DNA of 64,000 nt, taken from assembly GCA_008828725.1 (NCBI GenBank), contig MEHQ01000793.1, forward strand, positions 121,977 to 185,976. Reading direction: 5' to 3'. How positions within the stretch are numbered: the first letter of the stretch is position 1; every line of letters starts with the position of its first letter. Both the position numbers and the translations under genes were made by a program. Positions 12,301 to 20,939 of the stretch are shown here, in pieces. The DNA comes from Saccharina japonica. Lineage: Eukaryota > Sar > Phaeophyceae > Laminariales > Laminariaceae. The notes beneath the pieces were generated by a model. That model saw only the letters and a program-made list of their open reading frames with translations. It did no database searches and was not told the origin of the DNA.

Positions 12301-15300
12301 TACGTCATCGGCGGTTCCACTATGGCAGGCAAGATGAAAGCTAACCCCTGTCCTGCACCGTAGCTACTTCCAGCAGTAGGTTTTCACCCGCAGGTACTCT
12401 ACAGACGTACAGCGTACATAACTACGGTACGAGTATAGTACACGATATATATATTACACGGGATTTGGTTCACCGCATCATCGCTACGAGGGCGTTTTGA
12501 TCGTTGCCCGGAACCACCGGTGTGAAACCATGCAAACTGTTACTAGAACGATGATGACAACGTTGACAACGTTGCGAAATTGCTTGAATCAGCCGGAGGA
12601 GTGCTTGCTTAAGCCTGGCGACAAAAGAGCCCGGCTGGACGAGCCCGTGCGGCATTTCGCGGACGGGGGATACCTGTGGAAGCCGTACAAGTGCCAATAC
12701 GAGATCATGAACACGGACAAGCGACACTCTTGCCTGAAGGAGAAGAACATCACCAACTTCCTAGACTACGGCGACAGGTGTGATGGGAAAGTATCATAGT
12801 CATCTTGTACGAGTTACGTAAGTATTATGTTGACCCTTGTGGCAGTCGATTGACTTGATTAGAGTATAGGCATGCCTTAAAGGGGAAACTTGGTGGAAAA
12901 GAGATGAATGTTACACCATCGACCATCATCCACACCAAGCAGCCTATGATAGCCTATGATGGGCTACGGTACTGCTACGGTCATGCTATGGTCATGCCTT
13001 GGTACTGATGGGGAATGCCTTGGAAGGGGAATGGGATGCTTCCGTAGTACTACGAACGTAGGGAGATTTACGAGGCGTGCACAGCAGTGTGATGATGGTT
13101 GTGCTGCTGCTGCACAATGTTTCTAGAAGGTTACGGTTGACAGTGCGGTACTTCTCATGGCTTTCGTCGCTATACTATAATCAAGATAAATCAACTCCTG
13201 AAAGGGTTAATGTACGCGTACTGCTGTGGTGGCGCAGTACACAGAGTAGTACGCCATCCACCTACTGTACGTGTGCATGTTAGCATGTTATTAACAGCAA
13301 AAACAGCTGCCCATCTGCAGTAGGTATTGCAATAGCCTTGGGCACGGCGTGGTTGCGGCGGCGCGTGGGGTTTGGTTGGGTTTCAATGATGCTGCCGGCT
13401 GATTCGTAGTCTATTTGGGTGGCGGTATCCTACGATTTATACAATTATCTTTTGCTCAAAGTTATTACATTATTTCATATCGTCGTGTCTTCAAGGGTTA
13501 CACCGTTATGTGTACCTCACTCTTTGCTGCTGGCATGCCTCGTGTGTATTTTGAGTGTACGTATTGTTCACTCTCGAATTCAAGTAGATTATCTTTTTTT
13601 CCGATCGCGTTGGCCATATTGAATCGTCAGTACGTGTAGGGTAGCAACGTTAGGTCCGTGCACCATGCACCTACGGTAGTTCACGATGCGGCGGTAGAAA
13701 GGGCGTTGTATTTCGTTGCGGTAATACTTTCACGAGGCTGTGGGGCGCCCGTCGAAACTAAAATTGTACACCTCTCCACACAAACGGTACATGCTCCTCA
13801 CTGCTGTAGCGGTACGGTGGGTCATACTTGCACGAAAATCAATGCCAACACCCACGCCAGGACGGCCTGTTCCGCCACAGATGTATATACGGACTTGAGT
13901 TCGCCAGTCTACGGTAGTTATGGTGTCTACAGTAGTTGTGCCATACTTTTTACCAAGAGCGAAGGAAGAGGGATGGTCGGCTTAGCTACCGAATACGACG
14001 TTGTGTGGCTGGGTAGTACATATAGACCGTTTCCTTCAAAAGGTGTAAAACACAGCTGCTCCTCTGGACATCAACTTTGTGCACTGCTTTGATCTTGCAT
14101 TGCGTGCAAAGTGCAGAGAGGAGCATACTGATTTTCGGGCACGTCAACCACGACTGTATAAATGTTGTGGAGCCCCTCCGTAAAACTTGTTTTTGTATGA
14201 CCGTCTTGTGGTAAGGGGTAGAGGTGCAGACGTTTTCATCTAGGGGCTGAGAGAGCAACGGAGATCAACCCCAGAGGCAAAGAGTACATGTTAGCGAAGG
14301 TGACGACCTTGGCCCCGTCCTGCCTCCAGTTTCTCCCTGAATGGCTTAGTCAGTCTAGAGCTTGACAGTAAAGCCGTACCGTAGAGTTTGAAGCTCTAGA
14401 CGCACATCAATTTTCTTTCTGGAATTATAAAAGTTGCCTTCGAAACCCAAAATGGTTGGGTGAGCTATTCATACGGAGACCTGGTTAGAAAACAACATGA
14501 TTGCTCTCATGTCCGAAATATTTCATGTGTAACATCGGTGGACTTTCTGCTCCTTGTCTTTGTGGGCGGTGTCGGCGTGCCTGGCAGTATGACCTCCACG
14601 AGCAGGATGCCAAGAAGCGCGCTGTGGCTTCCGAATGTACCGTCGATGTGGTCCACGGGGATGGGCACTCCGCAGGTTGAGGCAGGAGCGGAACAAGCCG
14701 GTGAGGATTACTTGAACACGCTGCTACTGTAGTAACAACACTGCTGTAGATTGTGCAAAATACAACAGTTATAATGTAACAACGTTAGGCGAAAGTGATA
14801 ATTTTAGCACACAAGAAAACAATGTGAAAGCAAATCGACAACAAATCAGCACGTTTTTAAGTGGGGTTAGGAATTGCTGTCGAAGTAGGGGCAGCAACGT
14901 CGACATCAACGTTTTTTTCTTCGCAGAACATACCGACTATATCGTTGTTTTGCAGGCGGTAAAAAGGTTTATTATACGGAATTTGATGGTGTGGGAGACT
15001 ATCTTGAAATAATATTACTATTTAAGCACTCGTTGGGGTTTCGGATACAGCCTACCGGTATAAAATAGTTGGACCTTTGGTGCCATCAGATAAAAAGGCA
15101 CACTTCCCGTGCAGTAGTGGGGACGATAAAAACATCTACAACGTATCTTTCAGTGCCCGTTTACACGTAATTTGGTAAGGTTGGCACTACAGTAATAGTT
15201 CCTAAGTAGGCCCCTAGCCCTAGCCCTACCGGCTACATAGGCTAACACTGCTGCTGTAACCCTGCAGTAGTTATGTTAAGAGCGGTACGAGCTGGTTCAA

Positions 15301-18300
15301 GCATGTCGCCCCAAAACTTCGTCAGCCATGAATGCCGCACGTAATAGAAACTCAACTGTCACATATTAAGTATCATACTAACCGCCATGAATGGTGGAAG
15401 AGGGTGATGCAGCCATATACATTTTTATAAGGACCTATGACTGACGCTAACGCCTGAAATGTGTCACAATCAATCACAGGCCTTCAAAGAGGTCAATAAT
15501 AGTCTGGCGTTTCCGTAAGAAGGCGACATTCCTTCCCAATTTTTTTCTGGACGAGCTGCTTCCAGGTTCTCCAAGGCATGCTTGTACATTGTTCCACGCA
15601 AGCATTCGAAGACCTGACTGCGTACGAGCAATATTAAGTCATATTTAACGCCCAAAATCGAATATACTGAAACTACGTAATTACGAGGCGATGCCGGAAT
15701 TTTGCACGTTTGCCGCACAAAGGTCAAAGTGTCCACGCCGTTTTTAAGAGAAAGCCTCTGAAGCGCTGCACTCGTGTTTTGTATGCCCCTGCCGATCCGT
15801 TGACGAATGTTGTTGTTTTTTCCGCGCAAGACCCAATTAAAAAAAAGAAGGAAAAATATGGCGAAAACAAATAAATAAAACGAAAAGCGCAACCCGTGAT
15901 GGGTCGGCAGGGGCTCAGTGAACATGTGTGCCATATTTGAGGGTACGTCTCCCCAAAACGGCGTGGATATTGGACCCTTAAGGAATCTTGGGGCGGCAAG
16001 CTTGAACCATCCTGTAGCATGGGTCTAATGTTGTGGATGCAAAGCTTTTATCGTCGTCCATTTGTCATGAAACACATTCTGGCTAAGCGTGGAGTCACAT
16101 CTTGCTAATCGATTGGAGCTCCACGGTTAGCCACTGCCACTTTTTTCACATAGGAAGCGCGACTCGTATCGTTCGTTGTCAAGGCGCTCTCTACAGGTAG
16201 CTATAATAGTGATGCTTTGCAGGCTGCTTGTGGTGGCCGCCACTGCCGCGAAAAAAGGCCTTTATGTTGGCATCGCGATGCCGCCATTGTCGTGGCGATA
16301 GGGGAAGCACCCATCATGACGGGGCTTGCTGTACGATTACTCTCCTAATTTCTAGCGTGGGGTTTATGTTGTCGCCTTGCCCTTGTTTGTATGAGGCGGC
16401 GTAAGAGTGTTGTTTACGTTTTTTGTCCGTTATGGCTTGTCATCGCCGTCCGCTCTCACCATAGCTGGTAGCTTATACCAGGTAAGACGGGCGACGGAGG
16501 GAAGTATCATGTGATTCTGCGGCCCATATGTATCGTATCAACCCTTGGCTTACACGATCACGACTGGTTATGCTGCCCGGGATATGGAGCAGCCCCCGTA
16601 GATGCCTGCAAAGCCTCAGCTCTTCCTACTACGAACACATTCCAAGGGATGAACCATGAAACCATATTCAAGAGACGGACGGGTGACTCGCAGTTCACGT
16701 GTATCGTTGTTTTATTGCGCAAAACACAGGCTGCACGGGGTATGGGACCCAGTACTACGCCGAAGACGTGCATTTCGACACAGCGCTTGCTACTCGCTAC
16801 TGCGGCGTGGCGGCCGATTGGCAACTGCCGCCTGGGCAGCTGCTGAGATTAATTTCATCGGTGAGAGGCAACAGTAGCGCGCAACGGGTGTGCACTGCTT
16901 CGCGTCTTTCGCTGGAGTACCGGGCGAGAGAAGAGAGTTTAGCCATGTGTTTATTGTAACGGCCGTTGGAAGCTTGTTGAAGATTAAAAAAGTCGGTACG
17001 GTTGCCGAGAAAGAGCCGGTGCCAGGTGTCGGGATCGAGACCTGCTTGTTTATATCAAGGTCGTTACGTTGTTTGCGCCATGACCCCCAAGGCTGAGTCG
17101 ATATACGAGCTCGATGTTGTAGGTCTGCAGTATCGCTCGATATGTCAGAACGTAATCCGGTCGGCTCTGCCTGGAATCTTGACTAGCCTGGCCAGCATGG
17201 CGCTGAGCAGCGGTGAACAGTAGCGACGATTGGGCCCATGACTTTGGTTGGAAGATACTGCAGTAGTCTACCCCACTATGCTGCACAAGATTCACCACAC
17301 AAGACGGAACGCACAGTTACATTGGCAAGGGGCGGTTCGGATGCAGCACTATCAGGCCAGGGAGTTAGTTGCAGTCGAAACAGGGAAAGCAGTGCAGTGC
17401 ATTGCCGCACACTACTTAGCAGTGGTAGCACATCGCGTGGCATCGTGCCATACCGCATATCTGCATTACTCGGGAGGTATTATACCCGTACAGTTACAGT
17501 AGAGCAGAAGAAACACTGATCAACCATTGTTCCGGATCGGCAAATGGCGAACAAGCCGGTGCCATTCCCATCTCCTGAGGCTGGGTTTGACGTGGTCTTG
17601 GCAGCAACAGCAGCAGCCATAGCAGCAGTAGTGTTGAAAGTAACGCTGAAAATAAAGTACGATCGCAGATCTCGACGAAATGGCCGAACCCACTTTGTTT
17701 CATTTTATACGAAAGCCGTCGTTGGTTATCGTCGTTCGCCTTTGAAATAACGTGCCGATTTCCTCCGATTTTTGACCAGTTTAAGCCGGACGTTGTGCTG
17801 GCGAACTGGGCCCTTTTGCACCGGTTGTGGCACAAATCTCTGGAAGAGTTCGACGGGTTCCTAAAATCGCTGGGCAACCGTCTAGACAAGCTGACGGCTT
17901 CCGGAGGGCATAAGCCCAGGTATGCTGGCACAGGCGTCTGTATGGCATTTTTGCAGTCGTGCAAACCCCTGGTTTATCGAGGAGTGTCGTTTTCCTATCA
18001 TTGAATGTGTTCCTGCTGTGGTCGCCCACTGGGCCGTGGTGGCGCGTGAGTTGCTGGTGCGTAGAACTGCTGGCTTTGCTTGCGGTACAACATCGCCACG
18101 TCTCTGCTTCTACTATACCTATTAATAGTACTCTGCATTGCACGGCGTTGTAGCGTACCAGGTACCGTGTACCAGTTACCATTTTTCATTTATATACGGC
18201 AATCGTTCCAGTAGCCCCGTCGCATGTGTTCTTCAAGTGTTTTGTTTTTACTCAAGGTTAGCCAGCTTAATTTCTGACCGGCGCGCGTGTGCGGGCTTTG

Positions 18301-20939
18301 GTGCCTCCATTGCACCCTGCTGCCGCCTGCGCTTTCGTCCCTTCTATTAATAGCAATAACAATAGCAATAGCAATGCGTTCTTGCGCTTTCCTGCAGCGC
18401 CATGCTGTAGCAAACATGCGTTGGGTTTCGTCTTCAGTGCACTAGCGTGTATAATATCCGATGTATTTACAGTGGTCAACTTTTGTTTTTTTCGAGAGCT
18501 TCAAAAAGTGCGCCGGCGGCGAGACTGCGCTCGAATCCGATAGCTGTAGACGCGCTCGTTGCTACTGTAGAGCATGGTGGTCTACTTCTGGCTGTAGGGG
18601 AACCTCCTTACCCTAACCCCGCAACAGACGGGCCTTTTATGTCTCAACGCCATCTGGTGGGTGGTTCGAACCTCATCCGAGACTGATCGTACTGGTCATG
18701 CTCACCGTTCTGCCTGCGTTTTGGGAGGAACAGCACAACGCACGCCTCTTGAACCAAACACTGAAGTGGCGCGCATCTCTTTAGCTGAGCACGTCCACAA
18801 ACTACAACCGGCAAAAGTGCCAAACGTCCGCACTCAGTACTCTGGAGGCTACGAGTAGCAGCGGACGGATTGTTAAATCGAACGGATGATCACCACGCCG
18901 GAAGGAAGTAAACTGTGCCATGGAGGAAGGAGAACGAGAGGGTTAGTCCTTTCAGCACCGAGTTTTCTTTTGAACTTGGGCCAAACATATAAATTAATAG
19001 CATCAAAGCATGTTCTCAAATGGTTTCGTTGGCGATCTATGGTGTCTGTGCATCATTAATATCAATTAATGGGAGCACTTTGCTTCGTCTAGCCCTGACC
19101 GCGAAAAAACTGTCCCAGAGCTCTACGAACAAAGTGATGCCGGTTGTCCGTGGTGATGTCGGTTGCGGGTTAACACTGAAAGCCCCCCCCTTCGCGATGG
19201 GTATATATATTATACACGTCTCGAATTCAACAGAACTGACGTGCCAACATTGTTTCTACTACGCCGCTCCTTCTGCTGCTTTGCAAAAGGTACATGTTCT
19301 GGCTGTCCATACCCTTCCTCGTGAGCGAAAGGGAGCCCCACTGTGATCTGGAGCGAGCTGTTCAATTCAACGCGGCCCTGAGGAAGATTCTTCAACCTAG
19401 AGGTTGGATAGAGGTGAGCGTTTCATTCTAAGCAGTACCATAGGAGAACCGCGCCCGATAGAACAATCAATCCCGGCCTACCCCAGCCTCTTATCGCTCT
19501 TTTTTGGGGCGAACAGCTAAACATATTAAAGTTAATTTGACTTACGGCGACAGCTGCTGGCAGGTTCCGTTATGGGTATTATAGAATGTACCAGATATAG
19601 TATAACGAATGCCCTTGTTACCGGGCATATCCGCTATAATGTGATGACGTCATTACCGGTATCCGCTATAATATGATCGTAACCGGAAATACGAAAATCC
19701 AGCCTTCAATATCACAAGAAATTATGGCACGGCTCGGATGTGAGCATGAGATTACCAGCCCAACCCACCATTGTTCGGGATGTTGTTGAACTTACTTGCC
19801 GCCCTTGTTTTGACGGATGTAAGCGGCTTGGTCCCTTGGGTCGGCTTTTACTCACATTGCTGGCGCATTACTGGGGGCTGGTCGCAAGTGCGCGCCATCT
19901 GGAATGTTCTGTAATGCACCACCGTCTTGGAAAGTGGGATATTGCTGTCATGGCCGTAAATATTGCTATCGCACATTAAACCATGTACAGCAGACTAGTG
20001 GTGTAGGGTCAATCAATGTGCGATGGAAGCATGTCGTTCAACCTGACTATTACAACTACTAGGATGGGCGGGGGGGTGGGGGGAGGTGTACTTCATTAGC
20101 CACATGCCATGCATGGCCGCAGTTGTATGACCATAGACCCTCGCATCCCTACAATGCCGGGACGGAGCATGTCGGATTTTCACCGACCAGGCAGACATTG
20201 CTAGCACCCAGCGCGAAGCGCCGTGAGGTGTTGAGCGAGTCGCATGAAGGGCGAGCTGCATCCTACTAAGAACCGCTTGTCAGGCGGACTTGCATACGGA
20301 TGACAGCGTCAATTAGTTACTTTAATTTCTGATGTGGCCACTTCCGGAGACAGCAATGGGAGCACTATGTAACTGCCTCGTAGGTGCCTTGCCATATACA
20401 CACTAAGTGATACGATAATTTCCCTTGTGCGGAGCAAAGGTTCTCCACCCCGCACAAATGATCTAACTCGACCGCCAGTGGGCGGGGGGGGCTGTACCCG
20501 CGGCTTGTTTGGGGTACCGCCAGGCGCAATAGTTGTCCGGGTTGGGCTGGATAGTACAGTGATGGATAAAAACGCTTTACAAGTAAAAATTACGGAGGCC
20601 TTGCTTTCGGCTTTCCATAGTTTGTTTGTATGGTCACTTGTTCGTTCGACACGCAGAATAATTAAATATGCATATTCCGAGATATTCATTTAGACGTCTA
20701 ATATATGTGTGTATATTTGTGTGTTCCATTGCTTATTGCTGCTGCTGGTGACCCGCGGACTGCTCGCAATGGGTTCTACATGTATGTTCCGCATGGACCC
20801 TTACCGTATGCAGGTTGACTGGATGGCGATGACACGAAAGTGGAGCTTCGACATTCGCGATGGTATGCATCATGGACAGCCGCCCGTTCGAATGCTGGCG
20901 TACATACTGATGCACCACGTATGTCATGGTGCAGAGTGA
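3038..20939 (+). CDS. Split gene: signal-anchored PAN plus SGNH/PC-esterase-like protein
   Basis: Twelve exons are proposed from splice signals and continuous phase: 3038-3304, 3615-3653, 4992-5241, 8901-9102, 10885-11059, 12593-12777, 14275-14299, 14588-14675, 16730-16860, 17780-17919, 18682-about 18781 and 20814-20939. Phases run 0,0,1,2,0,2,0,1,0,2, so exons 1-11 join in one frame. The product would be about 570 residues: an N-terminal membrane anchor, a Cys-rich part, a PAN/Apple-like part and a C-terminal part resembling SGNH/PC-esterase enzymes (GD-S block, a PDVVLANW strand, a final DGMHH block). Such proteins act on cell-wall or secreted glycans in the Golgi or outside the cell; that role is an inference. 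Three oddities suggest decay or assembly error: a TAG at 5064, GDR in place of GDS at the predicted junction, and a frame change in exon 11. No further copy was seen in the window. Confidence 0.6.
3615..3653 (+). CDS. Exon 2: 39-nt small exon
   Basis: Thirteen codons (ELYHLAREDVLDV) lie between a T-rich acceptor ending TTTAG and a strong GTGAGTAAA donor. Phase is 0 on both sides, matching exon 1. The frame also reads on past the donor for about 100 codons, so intron retention or a longer exon is possible. Confidence 0.45.
4992..5241 (+). CDS. Exon 3: Cys-rich segment with in-frame TAG or 30-nt intron
   Basis: The frame is strongly protein-like on both sides of a TAG at 5064-5066: before it, MLQTCPCCSGFKDQRHSL; after it, DEGCCAPLSDLPEWRFGYSE and further residues to the GTGCGT donor at 5242 (phase 1 out). 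The TAG lies inside a 30-nt stretch (5063-5092) bounded by a good donor (GAG|GTAGGG) and acceptor (TACTCAG). Removing it joins the halves with a Ser codon and keeps frame. Either this is an ultrashort intron or the exon carries a nonsense mutation. The upstream acceptor is purine-rich and weak. The antisense frame is open too, but its composition is less protein-like. Confidence 0.5.
5242..8900 (+). other. Long intron of the PAN/SGNH gene
   Basis: No exon with good signals on both sides was found. A stretch at about 5890-6000 is mildly coding-like but has no clear donor. TACCWGGTA occurs at 5301 and 5668. Other open frames are short and of biased composition. A further exon of phase 1-1 could be hidden here. 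Confidence 0.4.
8901..9102 (+). CDS. Exon 4: PAN/Apple-like domain
   Basis: The exon follows a GTCGCAG acceptor and ends at AG|GTACGA (phase 1 in, phase 2 out). The peptide has the PAN/Apple pattern: an acidic DDDMFRDNDV stretch, then GSYEGCCTLCTRAEGCVAW, with paired Cys, a third Cys four residues on, and a Cys-Val-Ala-Trp end. PAN modules bind proteins or carbohydrates and are common in algal secreted proteins. The phase fits exon 3 before it (Val at the junction) and exon 5 after it (Ser at the junction). Confidence 0.65.
10517..10870. repeat. Degenerate 29-30-bp tandem repeat (about 12 units)
   Basis: Units resemble TGGTCAAAACGTTGGTGCTA followed by TTGTCCGAT, with variation in each copy. 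The array sits in the intron just before exon 5. The period is close to 30 but irregular, and the open frames it yields are not considered coding. Confidence 0.85.
10885..11059 (+). CDS. Exon 5: linker exon with Cys pair
   Basis: The acceptor ACCGCAG precedes one base that completes a Ser codon with exon 4. The frame then runs to CAG|GTACGT (phase 2 in, 0 out, 175 nt). The peptide reads WCADRNGDILGSDKEFLVKA, then an acidic part, and ends PLCRCDTKAVQ. I do not recognise a domain. The composition and flawless phase make it a likely exon between the PAN and esterase-like regions. Confidence 0.55.
12593..12777 (+). CDS. Exon 6: start of SGNH/PC-esterase-like region, ends at GD-S block
   Basis: It starts after a TGAATCAG acceptor and reads PEECLLKPGDKRARLDEPVR, then HFADGGYLWKPYKCQYEIMN, and ends LDYGD plus AG of the next codon before a GTGTGA donor (phase 2). 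The W-K-P-x-x-C pattern about 30 residues before a G-D-S block is typical of PC-esterase/TBL/NXPE-type acyl-esterases. The nucleophile codon is split by the intron: it is Ser only if the next exon begins with C or T. The frame is open further upstream, so the 5' border could be earlier (for example 12491). Confidence 0.65.
14275..14299 (+). CDS. Exon 7: candidate 25-nt microexon
   Basis: Phase demands an exon of length 3n+1 between exons 6 and 8. The only good candidate found lies between CCCCAG and GTGACG and encodes GKEYMLAK. It begins with A, so the split codon becomes AGA (Arg) and the GDS nucleophile is lost as GDR. The call is tentative; another small exon starting with C or T could take its place. 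Confidence 0.35.
14588..14675 (+). CDS. Exon 8 of the SGNH-like region
   Basis: It lies between GCCTGGCAG and a GTTGAG donor, phase 0 in and 1 out. It encodes YDLHEQDAKKRAVASECTVD followed by VVHGDGHSA. A longer ATG frame overlaps but is less protein-like and does not fit the neighbours' phases. The join to exon 9 gives ...GDGHSAGCTGYGTQY... without interruption. Confidence 0.6.
15430..16023. repeat. Dispersed repeat with internal inverted arms, copy 1
   Basis: It aligns along nearly its whole length with 55712-56287. Both copies share the left border CTAACGCC, a CCAGGCCTTCAAA-like stretch and the right border CTTGAACCAxCCTGTAGCAT. An ACGCCGTTTTT...AAACGGCGT arm pair lies about 200 bp apart. 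It sits in the intron between exons 8 and 9. It is probably an old foldback or MITE-like element; no transposase is visible. Confidence 0.65.
16730..16860 (+). CDS. Exon 9 of the SGNH-like region
   Basis: Bounded by AAACACAG and TCG|GTGAGAGG (phase 1 in, 0 out). The peptide reads CTGYGTQYYAEDVHFDTALA, then TRYCGVAADWQLPPGQLLRL and ISS. Composition and both splice sites are good, and it joins exon 10 directly. Confidence 0.7.
17780..17919 (+). CDS. Exon 10: central strand of the SGNH-like fold
   Basis: A pyrimidine-rich acceptor ending GACCAG is followed by FKPDVVLANWALLHRLWHKS and LEEFDGFLKSLGNRLDKL, ending before GTATGC (phase 0 in, 2 out). The P-D-V-V-x-x-N-W-A-L pattern matches the strand following the nucleophile block in PC-esterase-like enzymes, where Asn often helps form the oxyanion hole. 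This is the clearest exon of the gene. Confidence 0.75.
18682..18781 (+). CDS. Exon 11: SGNH-like region with a probable frameshift
   Basis: After CATCCGAG the split codon gives Arg and the frame reads LIVLVMLTVLPAFWEEQHNA, then RLLNQTLKWRASL and TAG at 18782. From about 18764 a different frame is protein-like (EVARISLAEHVHKLQPAKVP and on, to a stop at 18856). The best explanation is a one-base loss near 18765, either a real mutation or an assembly error. No good donor is seen at the end of either frame, so the link to exon 12 is open. Confidence 0.6.
20059..20360. repeat. Dispersed repeat of about 260 bp, copy A
   Basis: Roughly 85% similar to 47801-48062. Both begin with a G-rich run and share ATGACCATAGACCCTCGCAT, GCAGACATTGCT, a GCGCGAAGCGCCGTGAGG core and GATGTGGCCACTT-type sequence at the right. 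A small C-C-G-C hairpin is kept in both. It lies in the intron before exon 12. Function unknown; it may be a non-autonomous retroposon or structured RNA relic. Confidence 0.75.
20814..20939 (+). CDS. Exon 12: C-terminus with Asp/His block
   Basis: A 119-nt stretch free of AG leads to the acceptor CGTATGCAG. The peptide reads VDWMAMTRKWSFDIRDGMHH, then GQPPVRMLAYILMHHVCHGA, Glu and TGA at 20937. D-G-x-H near the C-terminus followed by an aliphatic helix is the usual place of the catalytic Asp and His in SGNH/PC-esterase proteins. Confidence 0.65.
   Translation, partial: VDWMAMTRKWSFDIRDGMHHGQPPVRMLAYILMHHVCHGAE

Noticed and set aside
13658..14092. 144-codon plus-strand frame
   Set aside because: Mixed composition without family features; its phase does not help join exons 6 and 8.
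15205..15235. Telomere-like CCCTAGCCCTAGCCCTA
   Set aside because: Only about three imperfect units; similar single CCCTAACCC words at 4222, 11174 and 18600 look like chance.
17026..17223. Alternative exon after exon 9 (phase 0, ending in a stop)
   Set aside because: Exon 9 joins more convincingly to the exon at 17780, which carries the SGNH strand; this segment is left as intron, though an alternative last exon cannot be excluded.
18658..18690. GGTTCGAACC, B-box-like word
   Set aside because: No upstream A box or tRNA fold; it lies at the acceptor of exon 11.
20013..20261. Minus-strand ORF inside the 260-bp dispersed repeat
   Set aside because: The other repeat copy does not keep the frame open.
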